64,000 bases of DNA from CAWALV01 sp963782965. GTDB lineage: Bacteria > Actinomycetota > Actinomycetes > Acidothermales > Acidothermaceae. The stretch lies in assembly GCA_963782965.1 (NCBI GenBank), contig CAWALV010000006.1:682001-746000 (forward strand), given 5' to 3'. Of this stretch, positions 25,960 to 34,969 are shown piece by piece; the first letter of the stretch is position 1; the number at the start of each line of letters is the position of its first letter. The notes below the pieces were generated by a model. The model saw only the letters and a list, made by a program, of their open reading frames with translations, did no database searches and was not told the DNA's origin. The translations under genes were made by a program, and so were the position numbers.

Positions 25960-26156
25960 CACTTGGGTTTCGGTTGCCGGCCGTCCGCGAAACGGCGCCC
26001 CTGCGGCGTGGCGGTTGTCCGAACCCTGCTTTAGCGTGGCGAGCAGGGCCCCGTCGCGGCAGTGGCGATGCATGGTCCTCGTCCAAAAGCGGGTGCCCAC
26101 CGTGCCCGTCCGACACGCGTGACCTGGGGGTCACGGGACACAGAAGGCGGTTACAC

Positions 26157-27212
26157 ATGACTCGGCGGATTCTCGCCACGGCCGCGGCCAGACGCATTCC
26201 CGCCGCTCTTGCGGCGCTGGCGGCCACCACCATCGCACTGGCCGGGTGCAGCAGCTCCGGCACCAAGTCGCCCAGCACGAACTCGGGCGCCGGGTCGAGC
26301 CCGACGTCCAGCGCTTCCAGCCCGGCCGGCTCGACCGGCTCGGCCGCGTCGGCTCCGGGTAGCTCGGCGGCGGCCGGCGGCCACCTGGTGATCGGGGCGG
26401 CGAACTTCAGCGAGAGTGAGGTGCTCGCCAACCTTTACGCCCTGCTGGCCCAAAACGCCGGCTACACCACCGAGATAAAGACCGTGAGCACGCGCGAAAT
26501 CTACGAACCGGCACTGGAGAACGGGCAGATCGACATCGTGCCCGACTACGCCGCAACGTTCACCGAGTATCTGAACAAGAAGGTCAACGGGCCGAACGCC
26601 CCTACCGTTGCGACGAATAACAAGGACACCACGCTCGTGCAGCTCAACAAGCTGGCGAAGCCGCGCGGGCTCACCGCACTCGAACCGTCCGACGCGGCCG
26701 ACGAGAACGCGTTCGCGGTGTCGAAGGACTTCGCCTCCACCCATCACCTGACGACGCTCAGTGACGTCGCGGCGGCGAAGCTGCCGATCAAGCTGGCCGC
26801 GCCGGCCGAGTGCAAGAGCCGTGAGTTCTGCGGTGGGGCGCTGACCAACGTCTATGGCATCAACGTGACGAAGTACGACACGTTCGACTTCGACTCCGTG
26901 CCGGGCAAGCAAGCCGTCAAGAGCGGCAAGGACGACATGGTCGAAGTGGCGACCGACGACGGCACGCTCGACCAGTTCAACCTGGTCATGCTGAAGGACG
27001 ACAAGAACGTGCAGCTTGCCGACAACCTGGTGCCGATCGTTGGAAAGAAGTACGCCAACGACACGAAGCTGGCCGACGCGATCAACAAACTCGCGCCGGT
27101 GCTCACCAGCGCCGATCTCGGCGCGCTCGACGCCCAGGTTGACACCGACAAGAAGCTACCGGCCGACGTCGCCAAGGCGTACTTGCAGAGCAAGGGACTG
27201 ATCAGCAGCTAG
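26157..27212 (+). CDS. opuCC: Osmoprotectant-binding lipoprotein (ProX/OpuCC type)
   Basis: The ATG at 26157 is preceded by AAGGCGG. Signal peptide with lipobox TTIALAGCSSSG, then a Ser/Gly/Ala linker to about residue 70. The binding domain follows: HLVIGAANFSESEVLANLYALLAQNAGYTTEIKTVSTREIYEPALENGQIDIVPDYAATFTEYLNKK (OpuAC family). It delivers betaine/choline-like solutes to the OpuC permeases. The TAG stop codon (27210-27212) is inside the target duplication GCTAGC of the downstream IS481 insertion, so the gene is left intact by the insertion. Confidence 0.92.
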   Translation: MTRRILATAAARRIPAALAALAATTIALAGCSSSGTKSPSTNSGAGSSPTSSASSPAGSTGSAASAPGSSAAAGGHLVIGAANFSESEVLANLYALLAQNAGYTTEIKTVSTREIYEPALENGQIDIVPDYAATFTEYLNKKVNGPNAPTVATNNKDTTLVQLNKLAKPRGLTALEPSDAADENAFAVSKDFASTHHLTTLSDVAAAKLPIKLAAPAECKSREFCGGALTNVYGINVTKYDTFDFDSVPGKQAVKSGKDDMVEVATDDGTLDQFNLVMLKDDKNVQLADNLVPIVGKKYANDTKLADAINKLAPVLTSADLGALDAQVDTDKKLPADVAKAYLQSKGLISS

Positions 27213-27213
27213 C

Positions 27214-28331
27214 TGTGATGTCCGGGGACGTTGTACCGGGGTGAGTTGATCTCGGCCTGTCGTTGAGGCAGGCGAAGGCCTCTGGTTGTGAAGTGGAGCT
27301 GTCTAAGGAACCGCTTCACGAACCGGAGGCCTTCGTGTCCCACGCTAATGCCCTGCTGACCCCACGTGCTCGTCTGCGTCTGGCTCGGCTTGTCGTCGAT
27401 TCAGGCTGGACGTATTCGGCGGCGGCGAAGATGTTCATGGTCTCGCCTCGCACGGCTGCCAAGTGGGCCGCGCGTTACCGAAGCGAGGGGCCGGCCGGGA
27501 TGACCGACCGATCCTCACGCCCGCGTCGCAGTCCCACGAAGACACCCGAGCACGTCAAGCGCCAGATTGTGCAGCTGCGGTGGCGCAAGCGGCTCGGGCC
27601 GGTGCAGATCGCCGGCCAGCTCGGCGTCCCGGCCTCGACCGTGCACGCCGTGCTGGTGCGTTGCCGGATCAATCGGCTGTCTCACATCGACCGCATCACC
27701 GGTGAGCCGCTGCGCCGTTACGAGCACGCCCACCCCGGCTCGTTGATCCACGTCGACGTCACCAAGTTCGGCAACATCCCCGACGGCGGTGGCTGGCGCT
27801 ACGTCGGCAAGTTCCAAGGCGACCGCAACCGGGCCGCCACCATCGCGCGCACCGGCACGCCACGAAGCGCCACCCATGCGCCCTTGGTGGGCACGGCGTT
27901 CGTGCACACCGTCATCGACGATCACTCGCGCGTGGCCTATGCCGAGATCTGCGCCGACGAGAAGGCCGACACCGCCATCGGCGTGTTGCAGCGCGCCGTC
28001 GCCTGGTTCGCCGCCCGCGGTGTGAGTGTCGAACGCGTCCTGTCAGACAACGGCGCCTGCTACCGATCCTTCGCCTGGCGCGACACCTGCGCCGCACTGC
28101 ACATCACACACAAGCGGACCCGGCCCTACCGACCGCAGACGAACGGGAAGATCGAGCGATTCCACCGCACGCTGTCCGACGGCTGGGCCTACGCCCGGCA
28201 CTACCAATCAGAAGACGACCGCCGAGCGGCCCTTCCCAGCTGGCTGCACTTCTACAATCACCACCGAGCCCACAGCGCCATCGGAGGCCACCCGCCGATC
28301 AGCCGCCTGACCAACCTGCCTGGACATCACA
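27214..28331 (+). mobile_element. IS481-family insertion sequence, copy A (1118 bp)
   Basis: Ends are TGTGATGTCC at 27214 and GGACATCACA at 28331, imperfect inverted repeats of about 21 bp. The 6-bp direct repeat GCTAGC flanks it (27208-27213 and 28332-28337). Encodes one DDE transposase. It differs from the copy at 42563-43680 by one base that I can find (CTG versus CCG near 27357/42706). Near-identity and intact duplications mean recent transposition. Confidence 0.95.
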
Positions 28332-28336
28332 GCTAG
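27335..28336 (+). CDS. IS481-family transposase, copy A
   Basis: The GTG at 27335 (VSHANALLTPRARLRLARLVV) has GGAGG about 6 bases upstream; an open frame extends further upstream without support. 333 residues. N-terminal helix-turn-helix (GWTYSAAAKMFMVSPRTAAKWAARYRSEG), then the RNase H-like catalytic domain with D in HVDVTKFG, D in VLSDNGACYRSF and E in KIERFHRTLSDGW. The reading frame runs off the end of the element: the final Ser codon is completed, and the TAG stop supplied, by the duplicated target GCTAGC. Confidence 0.95.
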   Translation: MSHANALLTPRARLRLARLVVDSGWTYSAAAKMFMVSPRTAAKWAARYRSEGPAGMTDRSSRPRRSPTKTPEHVKRQIVQLRWRKRLGPVQIAGQLGVPASTVHAVLVRCRINRLSHIDRITGEPLRRYEHAHPGSLIHVDVTKFGNIPDGGGWRYVGKFQGDRNRAATIARTGTPRSATHAPLVGTAFVHTVIDDHSRVAYAEICADEKADTAIGVLQRAVAWFAARGVSVERVLSDNGACYRSFAWRDTCAALHITHKRTRPYRPQTNGKIERFHRTLSDGWAYARHYQSEDDRRAALPSWLHFYNHHRAHSAIGGHPPISRLTNLPGHHS

Positions 28337-28356
28337 CCCGCTCCGGCGAGCCGGTT

Positions 28357-28405
28357 CGGCGTGCGTGGTCTCGCGGGTCAAGCATCCGCGAGGCCGCGCA
28401 CGCCG
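28357..28405. terminator. Long GC-rich hairpin terminator
   Basis: Two 20-base arms (28357-28376 and 28386-28405) pair completely if two G-U pairs are allowed, with a 9-base loop. It lies 26 bases after the hsp20 stop codon (minus strand) and just past the IS481 element. It probably served both hsp20 and the binding-protein gene before the insertion. Confidence 0.75.
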
Positions 28406-28430
28406 AGTGCTGCCTGCTAGGTCAGGCTCG

Positions 28431-28901
28431 CTACGTCAGGCTCGGCTGCTCGTCTTGCTGCTGCGACACGATGACGTGCGACGACCCGGCCTGCGAGCCG
28501 CTGGACACTTCGATCTTGCGCGGCTTTGCTCGCTCCGCGACCGGGATCGTGAGGGTCAGGACGCCGTTCTCGTAGGTCGCCTGGATGTGTTCGGTGTCGA
28601 CACCCTCACCCAACGTGAGCTGGCGCATGAAGGTGCCGGAGAACCGCTCGCTCGCCAGCCATTGGACGTTCTCGTCGTTGCGCGCGGTGCGCTGCGCCTG
28701 CACGGTGAGCGTGCCGTGCTCCACGCTGACGTCGATCGAACCGGGATCGACGCCCGGCAGGTCGGCGTGCAGCACGTAGTGGTCGGCGCTGCGGTAGACG
28801 TCCATCGGCATGAAGCGGGGCGCGCGGTTGGCCGCGACGGTCGCGCCGAGGAGCTGTTCGGTGAGTCGGTCGAGGTCACGGAATGGATCGAAACGAAGCA
28901 C
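28431..28901 (-). CDS. Hsp20/alpha-crystallin small heat-shock protein
   Basis: The GTG at 28901 (VLRFDPFRDLDRLTEQLLG) is chosen because AGGAGG sits 8 bases upstream; an upstream GTG at 28934 is less likely. 156 residues with the alpha-crystallin domain (PMDVYRSADHYVLHADLPGVDPGSIDVSVEHGTLTVQAQR ... LGEGVDTEHIQATYENGVLTLTIPVAERAKPRKIEV). An ATP-independent holdase that keeps denatured proteins soluble. A CIRCE element upstream indicates HrcA control. Confidence 0.93.
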   Translation of the reverse strand: MLRFDPFRDLDRLTEQLLGATVAANRAPRFMPMDVYRSADHYVLHADLPGVDPGSIDVSVEHGTLTVQAQRTARNDENVQWLASERFSGTFMRQLTLGEGVDTEHIQATYENGVLTLTIPVAERAKPRKIEVSSGSQAGSSHVIVSQQQDEQPSLT

Positions 28902-28983
28902 AGCAACCACCTCCTGGGGTTCGAAGGCACTCACTGCCGCGCGGCTCAGGACACTGCCGCGCGTGTTCTTGCCACCTCCTGTC

Positions 28984-29010
28984 TTAGCACTCAGCGTGCC
29001 CGAGTGCCAA
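28984..29010 (-). promoter_or_regulatory. CIRCE element (HrcA operator) upstream of hsp20
   Basis: TTAGCACTC-N9-GAGTGCCAA matches the CIRCE consensus TTAGCACTC-N9-GAGTGCTAA at 17 of 18 positions with the exact 9-base spacer. On the minus strand, TTGGCA of the element can serve as the -35 hexamer, so HrcA binding would block the promoter. It ends 83 bases before the GTG of hsp20. Confidence 0.9.
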
Positions 29011-29075
29011 GTGTCGAACGGGCGGTGGCGGCCGGAATCCGGGCCGCCACCGCCCTGGCCGCCGAGCAGGTCCGG

Positions 29076-30269
29076 TCAGTCCGCTGCCAGGCCCTGGTTG
29101 CCCGCGCCGTTGTCCGGCATGAGGCCGGTGATCGAGCCGATAGGCGTCAGCGAGCCGCCGCTGCCGACCTTGAATTCGTCGATCTCACCCGACCCGGTGG
29201 CCAGCTGGTAGACGTAGCGACCGTCGAGGCTGGCCGCCATGTCGACCGGGGCTGCACCGGTGGTGGCCGCGACCGCTGAATCGCCGAGAAGCGCCAGCTC
29301 TCCGGCTGCGTTGACCGAGTATGCGGTGATGGTGCCCGAGCCGGTGTTGGCCACGTACAGGTGCCCGCGGACGAAGATCGACCAGCATGTGGCGGCCTGG
29401 CCGTCGGTGACGTGGCCGGAGATCGTCACGAGGTGCCCGCTGCGTTCGATCCGGTAGGACGACGCCGCGCCGCTCGCCTCGCTGACGAGCAGGTGACCGT
29501 GCCTGTCGAACGTCATGGAGAACGGCACCGGGCCGGCGGAGGGGTTCGTCACCGACCCGCCGTCAGGCACGCCCCACCGGTTCAGCCGGAACACGTCCAA
29601 CGTGCCGTTGGCCTTGGTGGTGACGACGACGTCGCGCAGGTTCGGTGTAATGGCGACCTGCGCCGGCGACTGCAAGAAGTTCGGGTCGTCGCCGTTGCTC
29701 AAGCCCAAAGAGCGTGTGGAGTCAGGGATTGCCTCCACCCAGCCGCCTGCGCCGATCCGGAAACCGGTGATCGCACCTTCGTTGGCGGCGTCCAACACGT
29801 AGACGAGATTGCGCTGAACGCTCACCGAGGTCGGCAGGTGCCCTTCGGTTCCCAGGACCTGCTGACGCCACAGGTGCGTGCCGTCGACCTGGAATACGGT
29901 GACCGTGTCGCTGCCGGCATTGACGGCGAAGAGCAGCCGATGTGTCGCGTCGTAGGTGAGGGCTCCCTGCGAGGCGAGCGGGTCGACGACGGCGCCGTCC
30001 TGCGCGGCGCCTTTACCGCCCGTCTCGTACGAAGCGACCTGGGTCAGCCTGCCGTCGTTGTCGCGGGCATACGCGACTACCTCGTTCTTCTCCAGGTTGT
30101 TCGTCATCAAGAACACGCCGTGTGCGGCGTGACTCGGCTCACCGGTGTCACTAGCTGAGGCCACTGGCGCGAACGCGATGCCGACGAGAGTCGTCGCTGC
30201 CGTTGCGCCGATGGCTCGAAGCGCTGCCACCTGGTATCTCGACCGTTTCCTGCTCTGGTTCTCTTTCAT
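29076..30269 (-). CDS. Secreted lactonase-like beta-propeller protein
   Basis: The ATG at 30269 (MKENQSRKRSRYQ) has GGGAG upstream. Signal peptide ends at APVASA. The mature ~365 residues have repeated blades such as HGVFLMTNNLEKNEVVAYARDNDGRL, RLLFAVNAGSDTVTVFQV, RDVVVTTKANGTLDVFRLNRWG, GHLYVANTGSGTITAYSVNAAGEL and RYVYQLATGSGEIDEF, the 7-bladed 6-phosphogluconolactonase/YncE-type propeller. Exported members are rarely shown to be lactonases; the substrate is unknown. Confidence 0.82.
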   Translation of the reverse strand: MKENQSRKRSRYQVAALRAIGATAATTLVGIAFAPVASASDTGEPSHAAHGVFLMTNNLEKNEVVAYARDNDGRLTQVASYETGGKGAAQDGAVVDPLASQGALTYDATHRLLFAVNAGSDTVTVFQVDGTHLWRQQVLGTEGHLPTSVSVQRNLVYVLDAANEGAITGFRIGAGGWVEAIPDSTRSLGLSNGDDPNFLQSPAQVAITPNLRDVVVTTKANGTLDVFRLNRWGVPDGGSVTNPSAGPVPFSMTFDRHGHLLVSEASGAASSYRIERSGHLVTISGHVTDGQAATCWSIFVRGHLYVANTGSGTITAYSVNAAGELALLGDSAVAATTGAAPVDMAASLDGRYVYQLATGSGEIDEFKVGSGGSLTPIGSITGLMPDNGAGNQGLAAD

Positions 30270-30518
30270 CGTGCAGTCTCCCGTCATGCCGTAGCTGGTT
30301 GGGGTTCGCACCTACCAGCGGCTGTCTATCAATGGTGTGTCGTCCTTGTCGCCGGCCGGGGAGCAGATTTCATCGCTGCGTCAGAAGCTCGTAAGAACTA
30401 GGCCGTTCAGCGGATCGAGCCGTAAGAATTCCGTCATCAGCGGGGTCTCACGCGAGTCTGTAGGCGCGCCCGTTGCGCATGGGACGTACCATCGTGTCGA
30501 GGTTCAGTCTGGAGAGAC

Positions 30519-31454
30519 ATGCTCAGCGACACACCGTGGTGGGCGCAGCGGTTACTGCGGTTCTTGAAGCCGGCGCTCGATCTGGCGTCGTCCGCTCGGT
30601 TGCGTTGGCGAATCTCGGGCTTCGCGGCCATCGTCGCGATCAGCGTCGCCGACCGGGCGGCCGGGAGCTACGTCGCGCTGACCGCGCTTTACCTCGTGCC
30701 CGTCGTCGTGATCGCCTGGGTCAGCACGTTTCGGACGGCGATCTCGGCTGCCCTGCTTGCCGCTGTCGCCCAGACCTTGGCCGAGAACTTGAAGGGTGCC
30801 GGTTCCGGCGCGGTCATGGCGTGGAACGGCGTGGCGCGGCTGGCGGTCTATCTGTTCGCTGCACTGGCGCTGTTGTTGCTGCGGATGGAACTCGAGGAGG
30901 AAAGGGAGACGGCCCGGGTCGACGCGTTGACCGGCGTCGCCAATCGCCGAGGGTTCCGTGAAGCGGCGATCCGCGAACTAGCCGAAGCCGAACGCGACGG
31001 GCGCGCACTGGGGGTCGCCTTCGTCGATCTTGACGGTCTGAAGGCCATCAACGACACGTACGGACACCAGGTCGGTGACCGAGCGATCACCGCCGTCGCG
31101 CGTCACCTCGTGAGTGCGGTCCGCGTCAGCGATGTCGTCGGTCGGCTCGGAGGCGACGAGTTCGCGATTCTGCTTGCTGCCGGATCTTCCGTCGACACCG
31201 AACAAGTCGTTGCGCGACTGGGTGGTCGGGTCGAATGCGCTGTCACCGACCTCGAGACTGTGTCGGCGGGGAAGACATCGCCGGCCTCGGTCGTCGTCCC
31301 GTTCAGCATCGGCGTTACGACCTGCCGCCCCGACGACGGCGCGCCACGTCGCACACCGACCGAGACGGTCGACGCGTTGCTCTCCGCTGCCGACCAGGTG
31401 ATGTACGCGGCGAAGCGTGCTCACCACGCGCCGGCCTCAATCGTGCAGGGTTGA
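30519..31454 (+). CDS. Membrane-anchored diguanylate cyclase (GGDEF)
   Basis: The ATG follows GGAGAG. The N-terminal ~125 residues hold several hydrophobic helices (ISGFAAIVAISVADRAAGSYVALTALYLVPVVVIAWVSTF and others). The GGDEF domain follows: DALTGVANRRGFREAAIRELAEAERDGRALGVAFVDLDGLKAINDTYGHQVGDRAI, then GRLGGDEFAILLA. The intact signature means active c-di-GMP synthesis is likely. RVSD five residues before GGDEF is an inhibitory I-site, so product feedback is expected. The 3' end overlaps that of the convergent oxidoreductase by 18 bases. Confidence 0.92.
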   Translation: MLSDTPWWAQRLLRFLKPALDLASSARLRWRISGFAAIVAISVADRAAGSYVALTALYLVPVVVIAWVSTFRTAISAALLAAVAQTLAENLKGAGSGAVMAWNGVARLAVYLFAALALLLLRMELEEERETARVDALTGVANRRGFREAAIRELAEAERDGRALGVAFVDLDGLKAINDTYGHQVGDRAITAVARHLVSAVRVSDVVGRLGGDEFAILLAAGSSVDTEQVVARLGGRVECAVTDLETVSAGKTSPASVVVPFSIGVTTCRPDDGAPRRTPTETVDALLSAADQVMYAAKRAHHAPASIVQG

Positions 31455-33776
31455 CCGCTCCAGCCGGACGACCACGGACTTCGACGCGGGTGTGCCGCTC
31501 TCATGCGCGGTCGAGTCGAGCGGTACCAGCGGGTTCGCCTCCGGGAAGTAGGCCGCCGCACAACCGCGCGGCGTTGCGTACGCCACCGTCGTGAAGCCGC
31601 GCACGCGGCGTTCTCCGTCGTCCCACACGCTGACGATGTCGACGGGGGAGTCGGCGGGAATGCCGGCGTCGTCGAGGTCGTCGGGGTTGACGAATACCAC
31701 CCGCCGGCCGCCGAACACGCCACGGTAGTGGTCGTCGTCGGAGTACACCGTGGTGTTGAACTGACCATGCGAGCGCATCGTCTGTAGCAGGAGGTGGCCG
31801 GCCGGGACGACGAGCGGGTCGAGCGGGTTCACGGTGAACCGGGCACGAGACGACGCCGTCGTGAACGTACGAGAGTCGCGGGGGCCGTTCGGCAGGGCGA
31901 AACCACCAGCGGCGATGCGCTTCTCGAAGTCGTCGAAGCCAGGAACGACGCGGGAGATGCGTTCGCGAATGAGCCGGTTGTCACCGCCGAGGCGCTGCCA
32001 TTCGACGACATCGTGCGGGCCGAACATGCGCGCGCCCAGCGCGGAAAGGATGGCGACCTCGCTGCGCAACTCCGGGGACGCGGGCTGGAGCCGGCCATGA
32101 GAGGCGTGCACCATGCCCATCGAATCCTCGACCGTGACCGCTTGCTTGCCGGCCGCCGTGACGTCGAGGTCGGTTCGTCCGAGCGTCGGGAGCAGCAGCG
32201 ACTCACGGCCCGGATGCAAGTGCGTGCGGTTCAGCTTCGTCGTGACATGGACCGTCAGCTCGCATCGTGCGACGGCAGCAGCGGTGACGTCGGTATCGGG
32301 CGCAGCCGGGATGAAGTTGCCGCCAAGCGTCATGAAGAATCGCACTCGCCCGTCACGCATCGCGCGTATCGCCTGGACGACGTCGTAGCCCGGCTCTCGC
32401 GGCGGGGAGAACGCGAACTCGGCCGCCAGGCGGTCGAGGAAGGCAGCCGGCGGCCGCTCGTTGATGCCCATGGTGCGGTCGCCCTGCACGTTGCTGTGTC
32501 CGCGTACCGGGCAGACACCGGCGCCCGGGCGGCCGATATTGCCTCGCAGCAGCAGGAAGTTGACGAACTCGCGGATCGTCGCGACAGCGTCTCGGTGCTG
32601 CGTGATGCCCATGGCCCAGCACAAGACGATCGAGCGCGACGCTGCGACGAGCTCCACGAAATGATCGATGAGTTCGTGCGACAACCCGCTCAGTTCGATC
32701 GTTGCGGGTAGGTCGAGTCTTCGCCACGCGGCGGCGGCGTCCTCGAATCCTTCGCAGTGGGCGTCGATGAATCCGGAGTCGAGCACCGTGCCAGGCGCCG
32801 CTGCCTCGAGGTCGACCAGCTTGCGGTTCACCGCCTGGAACAAGGCGAGGTCGCCGCCGACGCGCACCGGCAGGTGGAGGTCGGCGAGCGCGGTACCCGC
32901 GCCGACCAGCCCGGAAGCCCGCTGCGGATTGCGGAATCGGACCAGGCCTACTTCCGCGAGCGGATTGATCGCGACGATCTTGGCGCCGCGCTTCTTCGCT
33001 GTCTCCAAGGCGGTCAGCATGCGGGGGTGGTTGGTGCCGGGGTTCTGGCCGACGATCACGATGAGGTCGGCATGATCGGTGATGTCGGCGTGGGTGACCG
33101 TGCCCTTGCCGATGCCGATCACCTGGCTGAGAGCTACCCCGCTGGATTCGTGGCACATGTTCGAGCAGTCGGGCAAGTTGTTCGTGCCGAAGCGGCGGGC
33201 GAACAACTGGTAGAGGAACGCGGCCTCGTTGCTCGTGCGTCCGCTGGTGTAGAACACGGCCTCGTTCGGTGAGCCGACGAGCCGGAGGGTGTCGGCTATC
33301 AGGTCGAACGCGGCGGCCCATTCGATCGGGCGGTAATGGTCGTCGTCCGGGCCCGCATACATCGGGTGCACCAGGCGGCCCTGGCTTTCCAGCCAACGGT
33401 CGGTTCGTCCGCGAAGATCGTCGAGGCTGTGAGCGGCGAAGAACTCAGGACCGACCTGCTTGCGGGTGGCCTCCCAGGCGACCGCTTTCGCGCCGTTCTC
33501 GCAGAACTCGATGTGATGACGATGGTCGCCCTCGGGCCAGGCGCAGCTCGGACAGTCGAACCCATCGCGCTTGTTCACGCGCGCGAGGGTGCGCAGGCTG
33601 CGCGAGAGGCCCATCTGCTCGAGGGCTATCCGGGTGGCCCGCCGGACGGCCGCCCAGCCGGCAGCCGCCGGCGGCGGCGCGTGCACAGCGACGCTGGTAT
33701 CGCTGGAATGGGCGACGCGGGAATCGGGGTTCGGCTCGTGGTGCGAGTCGCCCGGTGCTTTCGCCGTGGGGGCCAT
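31437..33776 (-). CDS. FdhF/YdeP-family molybdopterin oxidoreductase
   Basis: This 779-residue formate dehydrogenase-like protein of the YdeP type has an N-terminal FDCPSCAWPEGDHRHHIEFCENGAKAVAWEAT segment and then the molybdopterin domains (VFYTSGRTSNEAAFLYQLFARRFGTNNLPDCSNMCHESSGVALSQVIGIGKGTVTHADI, VIVGQNPGTNHPRMLTALE). The C-terminal MGD-binding domain includes HLLLQTMRSHGQFNTTVYSDDDHYRGVFGGRRVVFVNPDDL. YdeP proteins are linked to acid resistance and formate metabolism, but the reaction is not established. No accessory subunit is encoded nearby. Confidence 0.9.
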   Translation of the reverse strand: MAPTAKAPGDSHHEPNPDSRVAHSSDTSVAVHAPPPAAAGWAAVRRATRIALEQMGLSRSLRTLARVNKRDGFDCPSCAWPEGDHRHHIEFCENGAKAVAWEATRKQVGPEFFAAHSLDDLRGRTDRWLESQGRLVHPMYAGPDDDHYRPIEWAAAFDLIADTLRLVGSPNEAVFYTSGRTSNEAAFLYQLFARRFGTNNLPDCSNMCHESSGVALSQVIGIGKGTVTHADITDHADLIVIVGQNPGTNHPRMLTALETAKKRGAKIVAINPLAEVGLVRFRNPQRASGLVGAGTALADLHLPVRVGGDLALFQAVNRKLVDLEAAAPGTVLDSGFIDAHCEGFEDAAAAWRRLDLPATIELSGLSHELIDHFVELVAASRSIVLCWAMGITQHRDAVATIREFVNFLLLRGNIGRPGAGVCPVRGHSNVQGDRTMGINERPPAAFLDRLAAEFAFSPPREPGYDVVQAIRAMRDGRVRFFMTLGGNFIPAAPDTDVTAAAVARCELTVHVTTKLNRTHLHPGRESLLLPTLGRTDLDVTAAGKQAVTVEDSMGMVHASHGRLQPASPELRSEVAILSALGARMFGPHDVVEWQRLGGDNRLIRERISRVVPGFDDFEKRIAAGGFALPNGPRDSRTFTTASSRARFTVNPLDPLVVPAGHLLLQTMRSHGQFNTTVYSDDDHYRGVFGGRRVVFVNPDDLDDAGIPADSPVDIVSVWDDGERRVRGFTTVAYATPRGCAAAYFPEANPLVPLDSTAHESGTPASKSVVVRLERSTLHD

Positions 33777-33889
33777 GATCAGGTCACGCTACTCGCGCGT
33801 CGTGCGCGTCGTCCACAGTGGCTCATTCGGTCTCCACAGCCGATCTCGCGGGCCCGCAACGGGCGGCGTGCACCCGGTTGGCTACCGGC

Positions 33890-34900
33890 ATGACATCTCA
33901 ACCGCCGATCCGAGTACGCCTGCGTTCGATCGCCGACGTTGTGCAGGCAGTGCCGTATTTGCTCGGTTTCCACCCGGCCAACTCGCTCGTGGTCGTGTCG
34001 ACGCGGGGGAAGCGACGAAGGGTCGGTCTGACCGCACGGGTCGACCTGCCTGCCGCCGCGCTGGCGGATGCCTGCGCGCGCAGCCTGGTGGAGAGCATCC
34101 GCCGCAACGGTGCGGATGAAGCGCTCGTGGTGCTGTACCCGCCATCGGGCGACCGCGCGCATCCCGCGCTGCGGCCGCTCGAGCGCGCGTTCCAACGCGA
34201 GCTGAACGAGGCCGGCATATTGCTCGGCGACGTCGTTTGTGTCAGTGACCAGCGTTGGTGGTCACTGCACTGCGCAGACCCGCGTTGTTGCCCACCGGAG
34301 GGCACCGCGCTCGAACCGCCGGTCGACTCCGGGATGGCTCTCGCGACAGTGCTTTCCGGCCGGGTCGTGCTGGGCTCGCGTGAAGAGCTGGAGCGTTCGA
34401 TCGAACCTGCCGGTGGCCTGGTGGGCACTGCGATGGCGCATGCCCTGGAGCGGGAGTCAGGGTGTCGCCCCGACTCCGCAACGGCCGCGCTCGACCGCTT
34501 CCGGGAGGTGGTCAACGGCCGCGTGCACGGCGGTGCCCGGCCCGCCGACGCTCTCGGCGTCGATGAGGCAGCCCAGCTCATCGTTGCGCTGAACGATGTC
34601 GGCGTGCGCGACGAGATCCTCGGTTGGTGGCGCGGTGAATGGGGCGATGCGACCCGCAGCCTCCTGGTCGAGCTCTCCCGCCGGGCGGTCGAACCGTACG
34701 AAGCGCCGGTCTTGACCGCTCTCGCGTGGATCGCGTACCTCCAGGGTGACGGCGGGCTTGCCGGGATCGCCCTCGATCGGGTCTTTCGCAACCGACCCGA
34801 CTACCGGCTCGCCTGCATTCTCGACACCGTGTTGCGCTCCGGCGTCGACCCGGCGGTGTACCGGTCGGCGCTGGAGTCGCGCATCCGTGCAGTCTCGTGA
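33890..34900 (+). CDS. DUF4192-family protein
   Basis: The ATG at 33890 (MTSQPPIRVRLRSIADVVQAVPYLLGFHPANSLVVVSTRGKRRRVGLTARVDLP) matches the typical DUF4192 N-terminus. 336 residues, soluble. Conserved parts include SDQRWWSLHCADPRCCPPEGTALE and the C-terminal EAPVLTALAWIAYLQGDGGLAGIALDRVFRNRPDYRLA. A common actinobacterial family without an assigned function. Confidence 0.88.
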   Translation: MTSQPPIRVRLRSIADVVQAVPYLLGFHPANSLVVVSTRGKRRRVGLTARVDLPAAALADACARSLVESIRRNGADEALVVLYPPSGDRAHPALRPLERAFQRELNEAGILLGDVVCVSDQRWWSLHCADPRCCPPEGTALEPPVDSGMALATVLSGRVVLGSREELERSIEPAGGLVGTAMAHALERESGCRPDSATAALDRFREVVNGRVHGGARPADALGVDEAAQLIVALNDVGVRDEILGWWRGEWGDATRSLLVELSRRAVEPYEAPVLTALAWIAYLQGDGGLAGIALDRVFRNRPDYRLACILDTVLRSGVDPAVYRSALESRIRAVS

Positions 34901-34969
34901 CTTTCTACGAGGCAGGCCCTACAGTCGGCGGTCAGGTCGGGGGCGTCCGTTGGCATGAGGTGATGAGCG

